NCBI RefSeq assembly: GCF_019097595.1 | Contig: NC_080710.1 | Coordinates: 14,344,280-14,408,279, forward strand | Source: Hemibagrus wyckioides | Taxonomy: Eukaryota > Chordata > Actinopteri > Siluriformes > Bagridae | Length of the DNA stretch: 64,000 bases | Reading direction: 5' to 3' | Shown here: piece by piece, positions 1 to 10,575 of the stretch | Numbering within the stretch: the stretch's first letter is position 1 | How the letters are laid out: each line of letters opens with the position of its first letter | The notes under the pieces: model-generated | Database searches by the model: none | Told to the model about the DNA's origin: nothing | Seen by the model: only the letters and a program-made list of their open reading frames with translations | Program-made: the position numbers and the translations under genes

Positions 1-558
1 TTGCTCAGACTCAGAGCCTGTATTGCTCCTTATGTTTTAGAAAGCATTTTCTTCCTATATCTTATCTCCTATATATCCATACATAATTGGTCTCAGTCTT
101 CAAAAAACCTGAGCATTAAATCAGATGTACTCCTGCTTGTTAGGGATAAAAATTGGCAGCCACACCGGGCCTTTGCAAATTAGATCTGACACTTTTGTTC
201 TGAATAAAAGCATTTCTGCATTATTGCTAAACTAAACTAAAATTAAACTAAAAATATAAGGAACATGGACATTTAGTCCACTGGTTATTTTGACTGCTGT
301 TTAAGCAGTTGTACAATACATTCTTGTGTCCTTCCACGTGAAATTCACAGGCAGTCAGAAAGGCCAGTCACCTGAGCAGTGGATAATAGTGTATAGTATA
401 ATGTGCATTATAATTATCTTAACTTTTTGTGTTCTGTATACTCAAGAAGCTTTTACTCTTTTCTGGCAATAAAGTTTGCAGTGCTGCAAAGAGCTAGATA
501 CAGTACATGTATTTTATTCTGGAAGTTTTAATAATGTTTCAGTCACTGATCTTCATCA
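1..558. other. Non-coding AT-rich flank, no gene seen
   Basis: The first 558 bases have no convincing coding frame. The open frame from 1 to 183 has no recognisable protein features and is probably chance. There are AT-rich runs and no clear repeat. Confidence 0.6.
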
Positions 559-828
559 GCTTTAATCCTGGTCAGGGTTGTGGTGAATCTATTGTCTATC
601 CCAGATTATGGATGCAAGGCAAAATACACCCCAGGGCATCTCAAGGGATCGCACAAAATCACACATTCATACACATTCATTCACAGCTACAGGTAATTTA
701 GCATAGCTATTGTCATGTTTTTGGACAGAGGGAGGAAACTGGAAAACCTAGAGGAAATGTGAACACGCGATAACCCAAGCCCAGGATCATAGATCTGTGA
801 GGCAGCAATGTTACCCACAACACCCGGA
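559..828 (-). repeat. DANA/V-SINE-like interspersed repeat, antisense copy
   Basis: Read on the minus strand, this stretch has the layout of the DANA/V-SINE type of fish repeat: a degenerate head ending near 828 (GGCAGCAATGTTACCCA in + orientation), a central block with the typical 'aggaaact-ggaaaacc' and 'atgtttttggac' words, and a tail equivalent to 'gggatagac...ccacaaccctgacc' at about 567-603. The same blocks occur in the same order, on the opposite strand, at 2954-3248. Family assignment is from memory of teleost repeats. The boundaries are approximate and the copy is too diverged to be active. Confidence 0.6.
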
Positions 829-2953
829 TATATACTTGAGAAAATGTTTCATTTTAGGCTTGAAAACTGTATTTAAAAGATGCATTGTCTCTCTATACTT
901 AAGCTCATGTGTTTTTCATTTTATATATTAATTATTGTTCATTTACACGACAAATTTTTCTAAAAAGTACAGTAGCATACCAAGCGAATGTGTGTATTGT
1001 ATTTATTCTTTCCAGGAACCCATGAACTCCAATTTGTTTATATACACACTTATTAACCAACAGCCGTGAGAGTTTTTAAATGTTTTTAATTTGAACAGCA
1101 AGCAGGAGCGTGAGTGTGTGAGAACAGGAAAACATATTGTCTCACATGCACCATCTGGAGATAGACTGTGTGTATGCACATGCTGATGCACCATGGGAGG
1201 TTGTGAATGAGCCACACCTCAACAGAACTACATAGCCATTACTAATCAATGATTTTGTCATCATGAATCTTAAAAACTGTATTAAAAAAAATCTGTACGC
1301 TGAATAACCAGTTTATTGGTTTAAAAAAAAAAAAAGGCTCAACTATCAAAAAGAAAACATTTTTAAACACAATGCAACTCCTCTGCTGGTGAAACTTAAT
1401 AATAGATTAATATAGAATGCTCTTTTATCTTGTAAGGACAGCAAGCAAAGGTTTATGAGAATAGTGGAACATTTATTCATGAATACATCTTTCTTTCTGT
1501 TGTAATGACTAATTTCATCATCCATATTCACCCTCTGTTTATTCATTATATTCCATGCATAATCAAGGCAATCATTCATTAGGCAAATCACATGCAGACA
1601 ATCGCAGCATGCTTTCCCAGTCTAAATGCTGATTGTTTAGAGCATTAAGGACAGAACACCATCACAGCACAGTGATGTTGAGCATCAAAGCGCAATGCAG
1701 AACCATGCAGTCCAGCTTGTTAAAACTACTTGTTAAAACTTCTCAAACACTCCCCGTTGTCCTCTGTGTAGCTGACAGTGCTATATTGGTGTATTCAAAG
1801 TTCTATGGTTGTACAAAACTGCGCTGAAAATGCTGCCACTACGACGGGACTCTACAGAGCTGACTGCTGAGGGACCGCATAAGGAGTTGCCCTAGTGATG
1901 ACCCAAGCAGTTCAGCACTTCATTTAGAGACAATATGGTGCTCATGAAGCCACGGGACATTAGGAGTTTTAGTACTATGGCTGAGAACATAAACAAACCA
2001 ACTCGGCTCCATTTCACCATGGCTTCCTTTATAGAGTGAAGCATCTGTCTTCATAAACTCTTCATCTTGTGTTACCCTTGATGAGAAGATACTCTCTAAA
2101 GAGATAGATAGCACTGAGCCAGTCCACTGTGATAAGGCATCCATTGCATGCCATCATCAATCTCCAAGTGAGCTTATCTGTATAAGGGTGCAGTGCCAGT
2201 TCATTCTTCTCCATCTGACGCTTGCCCACTGACAGTGATAGACTCTATCGCCCACTTGGAAAATAATGAGAATGTTTTTGTTTCTCTATTTTGGCTGTAG
2301 GGGATTAGCAAAGAATAGAACCTTGAGATACAGGATGGTTTTACTGCTTGTTGAACCTCCCCCCATGAAATCCATGTCAACTTGTAGTCTTGCTCTTGCA
2401 GGAGACATGGAAGGAATAAAACACGAAAAGGAGGATGTGCTGTATAGGAAAATATCCACCACTTGCTCTGTTGATATACTGTACAGAAATACTCCAGGAT
2501 GGGATTACTACCCTATAAGGCAATTATTTTGTAATAAAAGCACATCTTTCCTCTTGTACCACAGCGGTTTGCTTGCAATTTCAATTTTTAATGACCTGTT
2601 TGACCTTTATGGTTACATTTAAGATATTTGTGAAAAATTTCATTCCTGTTATCGCTTACATTATAACATCTACACCACAGTCATTCCCTCAGCAGGCTCA
2701 TGCATTTCTTCTCTCTTGAAGTTAATGAGACAAAAAAGCCTGTTGTGTTCTTTAGTAACTGTAAAATGCAAAGTCATCTGCCCCAAAAGCTGTCCTGTGG
2801 TGGAAACTTACTAGCCGTTACAAAGCAATAACACCAGAGACTCCTTCCGTAATTAATATATAAATGTCTCCTTACAGAAAATCCTGATTATATGTTCATA
2901 ATTAATCTGCATATCATTAGACTATGTGGAATATCCACAATATATGGGTTTGT
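829..2953. other. Non-coding stretch between two SINE-like copies
   Basis: I see no gene here. Open frames are short, lack domain-like sequence and show no coherent exon structure. About 1840-2240 is a repeat-free block of more balanced base composition than its surroundings and could be conserved regulatory DNA, which only cross-species alignment could show. Confidence 0.5.
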
Positions 2954-3248
2954 GCCGCAGTGTAGTAGGTTGTACTGCTGCTTCACAGCTCTAGGTTCGC
3001 TGAGCTGGTGTTACCATCCATGGGGAATTCCTCCGCTCCTTCGCATGTTCTCTGGGTTCCCGAGAGAAAACCTTCCAAAAACAATTCACTTAGTGGACTT
3101 GCTATGCTAAATCGCCCTTAAGTGTGAATGAGTGTGTTAGTGTGTGCCTAGTGCCCTGCGCTGCACTGACATCCCATCCGAGTATATCTCTGCCTAATGG
3201 ACAGCATTCCTGGGATGGTGTCCAGGTCCATAGTGACCCAGATCAGAA
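2954..3248 (+). repeat. DANA/V-SINE-like interspersed repeat, sense copy
   Basis: The stretch begins with a degenerate tRNA-like head (gcagtgtagtaggt ... cttcacagctctaggttc). It continues with the conserved 'cgcatgttctctgggttcc' core and the 'ttggctatgctaaat'-like block (here 'cttgctatgctaaatcgccc'). It ends with 'ccctgcgctgcactgacatc' and 'gggatggtgtccaggtccat'. This order of blocks is the standard teleost DANA/V-SINE-like repeat. It is the inverted partner of the copy at 559-828. Confidence 0.65.
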
Positions 3249-3859
3249 CAAAACAATGTGAGCATGTGATTTATCATACACATCCCTGTGAATGAAGTGT
3301 TGTAGAATGAAAAAAGCCATGATGCTACACCAGTCAGATTTGAAAATTCAACAATATAAGTTTTCTCACAGTATGTTTATGACTAAACATAAGATAGAAA
3401 GCATGACAGTGACGATCAGTCTTTCTGACAGCCAGAGCAGGCAAATACACTGAATTCATGTGCATAATGGGAAGGAAGAGTCATTTGACCAGTAAATAAA
3501 ATCTCTTGAGGTGTCAGGCTTTGGAACCACTACAGAGCTAGTTATACATTTGTGATTATTTAATGTGATGTCAGTGATTGTTGAGAGAGAAACCAGTGAA
3601 TCAGTGATATGGGTATTTACTCGCAGCTCAGCAATGTCATCATTGCCTATGACCACAAAATATTGCCTCTATATTAGCATTAAATTCAATAAAGTGGCAC
3701 AACTTTGCCAGCTCATTTCCCATACTCTGTGTGCCAGCATGCTCAATGAAGTTAAATGAACTAATTATCTTACCCAGATTTCATGCTCTGGAGCAAAGAG
3801 GTGTTGCAGACAGATTCTGACTGAGCTGAAAGAGCTACAGTGTCAATGATATAATAGAC

Positions 3860-3901
3860 TACACACACACACGCGCATGCAAACACACACACACACACAC
3901 A
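3860..3901. repeat. (CA)n microsatellite, interrupted
   Basis: Two CA blocks are separated by a short CGCGCATGCAA interruption. Confidence 0.95.
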
Positions 3902-4696
3902 AATGCAAATGGTATGAGTTGGTGTACAGTTATGAGATTCAGTGCTGCAGTGCTGCATGCAATTCATCTGACTCCACACTTGAGTGTTTTTCAAAAAAAA
4001 AAAATCCTCTTGATTTTTCATTGGTTACACAGCCTGCACAGTGGAGATTTTTTTTCCTTGGTACTCTGAGTGAGGACTCTCTTGAGGGGCAGTCTTTCAA
4101 ATCAAATGAGCTAATCAGGCTAATTCCCCTGTCCACATGCCCCCTTTCAACAGAACACAAGCTCTCTGCAACACACTTCTCGTCCATTTATCCCTTCTTT
4201 TAATTGTTACTTCCTTTTCATTTCATTAGCTGTTACTCATTCTGTACACCATGTGTATTGGTGCATTTTGTCCCATCATTCAACTTGCAATGCTCAACAC
4301 GTACAATTCCCGAATTTGAATTAATTCATTGGAAGGGTCGTTTGAAGTACGTTTTTTTGTTGAATATTGAGGGTAGGGTAGAGAACTGTTTGGAATTATG
4401 ACTCAGCATTCAGATTACTACCAGTAGTCTAATAAAACCAGTACTTAGACCACAAACTCCTGTTGAAGTCTTTTATTTCCTGACTGAATTATTGTTTAAT
4501 GAAACAAATAAATATCAGAAGTCCAAGTAGAAAAACTTAAGGCAGAACATGTGCTTTATTTATTTATTATATAATATTCGTGAACTGTTGAAATGTATAG
4601 GTGATAATTATTTAAATCTGTTTGCATATGTGGGATTTTAACTAGGTGTTTGATTGAGAAGATCTCAGGACAATTGCCAGTTCCTTTGGAAGATCT

Positions 4697-4804
4697 TGAA
4701 GACAGACAGACAGAAAGACACACACACACACACACCCGCACACACCCGCACACTCACACCCACATACACACGCTCACACGCACGCACACACACACACACA
4801 CACA
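4697..4804. repeat. (GACA)n/(CA)n compound microsatellite
   Basis: A short GACA run is followed by CA repeats with CCGCA, CTCA and CGCA interruptions, which indicate an old, degenerating array. Confidence 0.9.
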
Positions 4805-5100
4805 AGCCTCTCTGTTATAAAACTATTTCCAGCCAAAGTGTCCAATTATCAGACTCACTCAGCTGACTCTTCACACATGGAGAGCCACACAGTGAGTCCG
4901 CCGCTCCAAGATATTCATTCTTTTCTCTCTCTCTTTTTTTGCACGTCGGGGACACAGTGTGAGAAGAAACAAAAAAGGAGAGAGCTGTGAGAGATGGTGG
5001 GGAGAATGGGTAAAAAAAATCAAACACCATTTTGCATAATGTGGCTTTTGTAGCCATTTCAACTTTCACATTTAATTAGTGCTCCAGACTGCCAGGCTGA

Positions 5101-5103
<3 letters not shown>

Positions 5104-5157
<54 letters not shown>
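5104..5157. repeat. (TG)n microsatellite, uninterrupted
   Basis: A perfect array of about 27 TG units. A perfect array of this length is expected to be polymorphic. Confidence 0.97.
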
Positions 5158-5158
<1 letters not shown>

Positions 5159-5648
5159 TTTTGCAAGATAAGGGGGGTTTGCTGAGTCCCTGGCTGACTC
5201 ACGTTTCTCTCCAGAGACTGCTATATGACAAAAAAGATTAATGCAGTCCCCATCCAGCAGACCCCAGTCCAGCACACATGTAGGTGACTTTCTTAGTTGC
5301 TACCCATAAAACACATGCTGCAGCATGCCGAGGGACACTGCTGTCCAGTTGGTCCTTAATGGATAAAAGCCAAGAAACAGGTCAATAGCATATACAAGCT
5401 GTGCTTTCAGTGTGTCACGAAACTGTGACAATATACAGCCTGCATTATTCAACCAAATTAGCTGACCTGGAAATGTACAGTTCTTTTATTATGAAGACCA
5501 AATAATTTCCATTTTCACTAATATGCTAATGAAACCAGGATATTTATATAGGAAAACATTGTGACCAGTCGACAACTGTATTTTAAAAAACACTTATCTT
5601 AACCTAGTGGCTAAAAGCAATTCCCAGGCTCACCGGAGAGATAAACGT

Positions 5649-5697
5649 ATGTTTGTGTGTGTGTGTGTGTCAGCGTGTGTGTGTGTCAGTGTGTGTG
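5649..5697. repeat. (GT)n microsatellite, interrupted
   Basis: GT runs broken by CAGC and CAG, so an older array. Confidence 0.85.
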
Positions 5698-7944
5698 AAA
5701 TAATGTCATCAGCGAACCTGTGTGATTCTGGCGCTCCCCTGACTCTCCACCTCTCCCAGCGCAGAAGGATGTAACCACTGATCAGTTCTGACACATCATT
5801 GTTCGAGTGTCGGCGAGAGGAAATGATACCTCAGTCCTCTCATTTTTATCTCCCACTAAAACAGAATTTCTGAGGTGTTCAATATGTTACTCTCGCTGCG
5901 AGGGATGTCAAGTGTCTATAGAAATGCAATTTCACTGATTCAAGGCAATTACCACGGAGGAGGTTCAGATGATCTTTCCTCATCAGTAAGAAGACAGTAC
6001 AAAGGGGCAGATGGCAGCAAACCCTTGTCAGGGATAGCGCTTCAGGCAAAGTTCCTCTCCAAGCTTGCCTGACACTCTGCGGCAATGATTTTGATCACTC
6101 AGGCTTTAGAAACACTGAGCTGGGGGAATCCTAATTACTCTACATTGCTAGCATCATTCTCAATTTGCCTAAGAAAAATGAGCTTGGTGCTGTGTTTTAT
6201 CAGTATTCTTTTCACTGCGTGACTTTGGTGCAGTTCAGGGTGTATTGGTCTCCAGTTTGCTAATGTGTGTTATATTGTGTTTCATTTGCAGTCATCAAAA
6301 ATACAAGAGGGGGGAAAAAGTGACGAGGTATGTTTTTGCTCTTAGTCCAGCACTGTGTGTGTGTGTGTGCATGTGTATGTGTGTGGAGATGCCTGGTGAG
6401 AACTGGACTCAGCAGTATTTAGTGTTACTGCGACAGCAGGCCGAGGGACAATACCCAGCAGTCCCCTTCATCAGGGCACTGAGCCTTCTGTTGCTGCTCC
6501 TGGTGGTGTGTATATGTGTATAGGGTAACATGAAAGCAGTGCAAACAGACTGCTTTCAGATACCCTGATTGACAGAGTGAGATCTATGCCTTGTGGTAGC
6601 TTTTTAGATGACTTGCTCTGACTCATTGAATAGAAATGAAATTGGTGCCACCCTCAGGCCTGCATTATTCTGGCACACTTTACATCGTAATGTTGATTTC
6701 TGTGTTACGATGAGGAGTGTAGTAGTATGCAGTAGTGTGTCTGTGCAACATTTGTACTTTACAACTTCACAGAAAACTTCACAACTTTCTTAATTAATGC
6801 TGAATATGTGGTTTTTAATTCCATCAGATTATGAAATATAACAAAAATAAACATAGAGAGCAAATGAAACATGAGAAAACTTTGTAGTGACCTTTTAGTT
6901 GAACAAGAGTGTGCAGATTACATAGTCAAATGAAGAAAGAAAGTAGTTCAGTTTAAGAGAATGACATGCAGCCTACTGTATTGTAGTTTTAGGAATGTAG
7001 TTATTTGGAATGTACAGTACCCAATCTGTTTGCTATGCTAAAGGTCCTCATTTATTCCTCAGGGGAACACCAGCCATTCCACAGTTTCATTTTGTTCCAG
7101 TTCTTTAACACTGAGACAGCCATGTGTATTCTAGAGCCTTCTGGTGTGTTTCATTTCAGAATAAAAAAAAATGAAATATGAAAGGCAGAAATCAAAATAT
7201 GAAGAATAAAATTATGCTTTAGATGTTTCTGCATTCTTTTGCTAGACTATGGCAACTCAGGCAAGAGAGCAAGATAGTGGCTTTCAAGCACAACTTTCCT
7301 TCTTCTCCTCCTCACCACCAGTCCATTTCTTCTTCTTCTTTTGCTTGTGGTTATTTTTACATGGAATTGAATAGCTTCATAGATTGAGTTATGCAATTAA
7401 TATATGCTTGTAATTCATGCTTAATTAAGCCACTTTCTATTATTAGATTAAGTTATGTGTATGATGTAGTAAGAGGTCAGTGAGTCTAACCACAGTCCTG
7501 TAATACTGAAGGGGAAGGATGAGAGAACTATGTGCAAACTGTCTGCAAATATTAACGTCATATAACATACATCAAGACGCATTCAGCAAAACGTGATCAT
7601 CAGTTTCATTCACAAGAATTAAAGGATTGTTATTTGAATAAGATGGATTCAGAAACACGACAGATATTGAAGAGTGTCTTGTCTGTGTTTTGAAAGCAAT
7701 TTGTCATTTCTGCTAATCATTAGTACTGTAGAGACACTGAGACTTGTTACACCGTTGCCTCTTTTTTTTTTAAACAATAAATTCCTCTCATATCTTTCCG
7801 AAACATGACGGTTCACCCTGCCCGCATAAAAAATAGAAAATCAGACATAGAGATGAAGGAGAGCATCAATAAATCATTTTCGCACAGCGCCGTTCCCGGG
7901 AGGTTTCGGGTGGATTACATTAAGCGCTTCCCCTCACAGCGCGC

Positions 7945-7969
7945 CACCTGATCGGCGCGCGCGTATAAA
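7945..7969 (+). promoter_or_regulatory. scrt1: scrt1 core promoter: E2-box plus TATA box
   Basis: TATAAA lies at 7964-7969 in a GC-rich setting (GCGCGCGTATAAAGCGC), which predicts transcription starting near 7994-8000. CACCTG at 7945-7950 (CAGGTG on the minus strand) ends 13 bp before the TATA box. CAGGTG is the known core site (E2-box) of Snail/Scratch zinc-finger repressors and of some bHLH factors, so the gene could be repressed by its own product or driven by proneural bHLH/E-proteins. The TATA box and E2-box are seen directly. The start site and the regulatory role are inferred. Confidence 0.6.
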
Positions 7970-8057
7970 GCGCTCAGTGCTGATCAAGCGCGCGCACATC
8001 CACACGGAGAGGAGGAAGAGGAGGAGGGAGGAAGGAGGCAGCGGACACCACAGATTT

Positions 8058-8177
8058 ATGCCCTCCCGTCAGCAAGACCTCTGGAAACGCTTTCGTGCTT
8101 CACTTTTGCACTTCGCTTTTGCAAACCCGACTGTGTGTGTATTCTTTAGGAGGAGTCGCATTTCGCTCGACTGGTAA
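8058..8177 (+). other. Short upstream ORF in scrt1 5' UTR (39 codons)
   Basis: The only ATG between the predicted cap site and the scrt1 start opens a 39-codon frame that stops at 8175-8177, 237 nt before the main ATG. Its context is weak (T at -3, C at +4), so leaky scanning to scrt1 is likely. The peptide shows no recognised features and is probably regulatory if it matters at all. Confidence 0.4.
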
Positions 8178-8200
8178 AACATCAGCGGTGCGCGGGCGCG

Positions 8201-8224
8201 CACACACACACACACACACACACG

Positions 8225-8255
<31 letters not shown>
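8201..8255. repeat. (CA)n microsatellite within the scrt1 5' UTR
   Basis: About 27 CA units with two CACG interruptions at 8221-8229, directly after an alternating GCGCGGGCGCGC run. It would be transcribed as part of the mRNA leader. Confidence 0.95.
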
Positions 8256-8414
8256 TGAGGCTTCTACCGAGGACGGCTCGCGTCTTCTTCCTCCTGCTCC
8301 TGTCCTGGTTACAGGATCTTTGAAGTAACCGTTTCCTCGTTTCCGGTTCTGACGTGGATAAAGTGAGAGAAGCGAGCGTAGTGGAAGGGTCTGTGTGTGC
8401 CGCGCGCTCTAAAC

Positions 8415-10259
8415 ATGCCAAGGTCTTTCCTGGTGAAGAAGGTGAAGCTAGATGATTTCTCATGCGCAGAGCTGGAGAGCGCTTATGGCAGGTCAAGATC
8501 TGACCTGAACCTGCGGATCCACGAAAAAGGTAAATTAAAATCTCCTCTCTCACAGTCCTCCTGCCTCGGGTTTGAGTGAACTCAGCACTCTTTATAGTGT
8601 AATTGTGTCGCGACAGAACCAGGCGGTGCTACTTTAATAAAAAAAAAAAAGCCTGAAGTTATCTCATTAAAACTTGTGACATACACTTTAACAAAATCTA
8701 TTTGAACAATTCTGTCTGTATGTAGCGGTGTTTAACTTTGCAACCATTTACGAGCAATGGAAAATAATAAGTCATTCACGCATCACACGCCAAATGGGAT
8801 GCATGCGTCTATCACTCTATTCATTTAACAGTTTGTGTAGAATACAGGCTAACATTATCTTCTATAACGTCTATTTCATACTGAACACCTGTCGTGGTGT
8901 AGTGTTTTGACATACTTTCTGACATGTGGGTTTGGAGGTAACCTAGATGAGCGCGTGCTGACAACCTGCTTTAGGGCGTTCTCAGGTCCATTGCTTTTTA
9001 TTGGAGTAACTCGCGTCCATAATGTAGAGTGTCGGTCAAATAGACGGTCAGTGCTACTGATATACTGCAGTGTGCATGCTTCATCAGGCAACCCAAGTGT
9101 TGTGCCAGCCTTTACGTGGTTGGACATTCATTCATTCTTTCATTCATTTATTCATTCATTAATGTCTTCCCAGTAGAAAGTTGCTTTGCAGGTTGGATCC
9201 AAATTAAAATTGGATTTAAAAAAAGGGACACTTACTAACAACATAGCATTGCAACTTAAACACTGAGACAGACGATAAATAAAAAGTATAAACACTCCTA
9301 TACAGATTATAAGAAGATAAATTAATGTGTGTTCTTATTAATTAAGCATATGAGCGAATAGGGTATGCAGTAATATAATTTCAGTATTAGTTTCTCTTTG
9401 TATGAAACTTTATATCGAGGCCAGAAGGGAGAATATGAAGCTTAGCCTTTATAAAATGAGCTTTTGATTTGTTGGCACCAGTCAACCAAGTTTCAAGTTT
9501 TCTCTCGCTTTCATTGCGACTGTGCATGAGTGAATGAAAGTGCTCCTTCTTTCCCTGCTAGGTTACATTAGGGACTACATTACTCCGGCGGTGTATGATG
9601 CAGAGACTGATGGCGCCGTTAAAGTTCCCTCTCCGGAGCCTCTGTATGATGGCGCTCACAGTGATTACCAGGCGGACAGCCCGCGCTCGGACACCACGGG
9701 CGGCTCGATCAACGGCGACGCAGCAGTAAGTGGAGGCTACACGGCGCACGCTTTCTTCATCACGGATGGCCGCTCACGGCGCAGGGCGACCGGAGGAGCG
9801 CGCAGTCCGCCTCGCCACACGTGCACTGAGTGCGGCAAGTCATACGCCACGTCATCAAACCTGAGTCGCCACAAGCAGACGCACCGCAGCCTGGACAGCA
9901 AGATGGCAAAGAAGTGCCCGACCTGCGGCAAGGTGTATGTGTCCATGCCGGCAATGGCCATGCACGTCCTCACGCACGACCTACGGCACAAATGCGATGT
10001 TTGTGGCAAAGCATTCAGCCGTCCTTGGCTTCTGCAGGGCCACATGCGCTCTCACACGGGGGAGAAGCCTTTCGGCTGCGCGCACTGCGGGAAGGCGTTC
10101 GCTGACCGCTCCAACCTGCGCGCGCACATGCAGACGCACTCGGCCTTCAAACACTTCAAGTGTGCGCGCTGCAGCAAGACGTTCGCGCTCAAGTCATATC
10201 TGAACAAACACTACGAGTCGGCGTGCTTCAAGGGCGCACTCTCGCCGCTCCAAGCGTGA
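8415..10259 (+). CDS. scrt1: Scratch family zinc-finger transcriptional repressor (scrt1-like), exons 8415-8529 and 9562-10259
   Basis: Scratch proteins are nuclear, mostly neuron-restricted repressors of the Snail superfamily. They bind E2-boxes (CAGGTG) and recruit corepressors through an N-terminal SNAG motif. Joining 8415-8529 to 9562-10259 gives 813 nt, or 270 residues plus a TGA stop. Residues 1-9 (MPRSFLVKK) are the SNAG motif. Residues 101-113 carry the Scratch-type [12 protein letters not shown] block. Five zinc fingers begin at C126, C157, C183, C211 and C239. The first four are C2H2 and the fifth is CCHC (C239, C242, H255, C260), as in the Snail family. The start is the ATG at 8415 (A at -3); an in-frame GTG at 8397 is not a start. 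The splice is GGTAAAT donor and CTGCTAG acceptor, phase 1, rebuilding a Gly codon. The sequence after the SNAG motif ([16 protein letters not shown]) and [14 protein letters not shown] fit SCRT1 better than SCRT2. The linker before the fingers is much shorter than in mammalian SCRT1 (about 350 aa in total, from memory). Whether this is the scrt1a or scrt1b duplicate cannot be told here. Confidence 0.95.
8530..9561 (+). other. scrt1: scrt1 intron 1
   Basis: The intron opens with GTAAAT at 8530 and closes with a pyrimidine-rich tract and TAG at 9559-9561 (CTTCTTTCCCTGCTAG). It holds an ATTC-rich low-complexity run at 9127-9161 and no coding sequence. An ATG at 9534 is in frame with exon 2 but lies inside the intron, just before the acceptor, so it is not used in the spliced form. 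Confidence 0.9.
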
Positions 10260-10476
10260 CTTCAGCGGACAAAGCCTCGGCTCTTCTAGACGTTTTTGAC
10301 CCTAAGGGAATACTGAGGCTTCGTTTGCTGTGCAGAGTTCAGTGCTGACAGTGCAGCGGGGAAGAGTTCCTGCACATTGAAGGTTTGAGTGACACAATGC
10401 TGTTAAATAACTTTTTTTCTTATCAATTGATATTATTATACTGCTGCAAGTGACCCCGCGATGGATGGAAATGAAA

Positions 10477-10511
<35 letters not shown>

Positions 10512-10517
10512 CGATTG

Positions 10518-10573
<56 letters not shown>

Positions 10574-10575
10574 TT
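10477..10575 (+). repeat. (GATT)n-(ATTT)n repeat in the scrt1 3' UTR
   Basis: About 11 GATT units (one mutated to GATC) run into about 14 ATTT units. In the sense RNA the second part reads as overlapping AUUUA pentamers, which is the arrangement of a class II AU-rich element. Confidence 0.9.

Larger units (their letters stand above)
3249..7940. other. Upstream flank of scrt1: non-coding with microsatellites
   Basis: No gene is visible. The open frames are mostly produced by CA/GT repeats (for example VCVCV or THTHTH runs) or are short chance frames. The stretch holds several dinucleotide arrays listed separately. Near 7393-7435 it has a homeodomain-motif-rich piece (TGCAATTAATATATGC, CTTAATTAAGC) about 550 bp upstream of the predicted scrt1 start site, a possible proximal enhancer. 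Confidence 0.5.
7995..8414 (+). other. scrt1: Predicted scrt1 5' UTR
   Basis: This is the stretch between the inferred start site and the initiator ATG. It has a purine-rich run (about 8006-8043), a single upstream ATG at 8058, a CA microsatellite at 8201-8255, and then a GC-rich approach to the start codon. No splice signals are needed to join it to the coding start, so exon 1 probably runs unbroken from the cap site to 8529. Confidence 0.5.

Noticed and set aside
8397..8414. GTG-started extension of the scrt1 frame
   Set aside because: SNAG motifs must be at the extreme N-terminus, and the ATG at 8415 has an A at -3. GTG starts are not expected here.
8182..8553. 123-codon minus-strand frame opposite scrt1 exon 1
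   Set aside because: It is created by the CA repeat (VCVCVC) and the antisense of the scrt1 leader.
9534..9561. ATG at 9534 in frame with scrt1 exon 2, giving an N-terminus [10 protein letters not shown]
   Set aside because: It lies within the polypyrimidine tract and acceptor of intron 1. The SNAG-containing exon 1 at 8415 with matching phase is the known Scratch structure.
9737..10045. 102-codon minus-strand frame opposite the zinc fingers
   Set aside because: It is a shadow of the GC-rich coding exon of scrt1.
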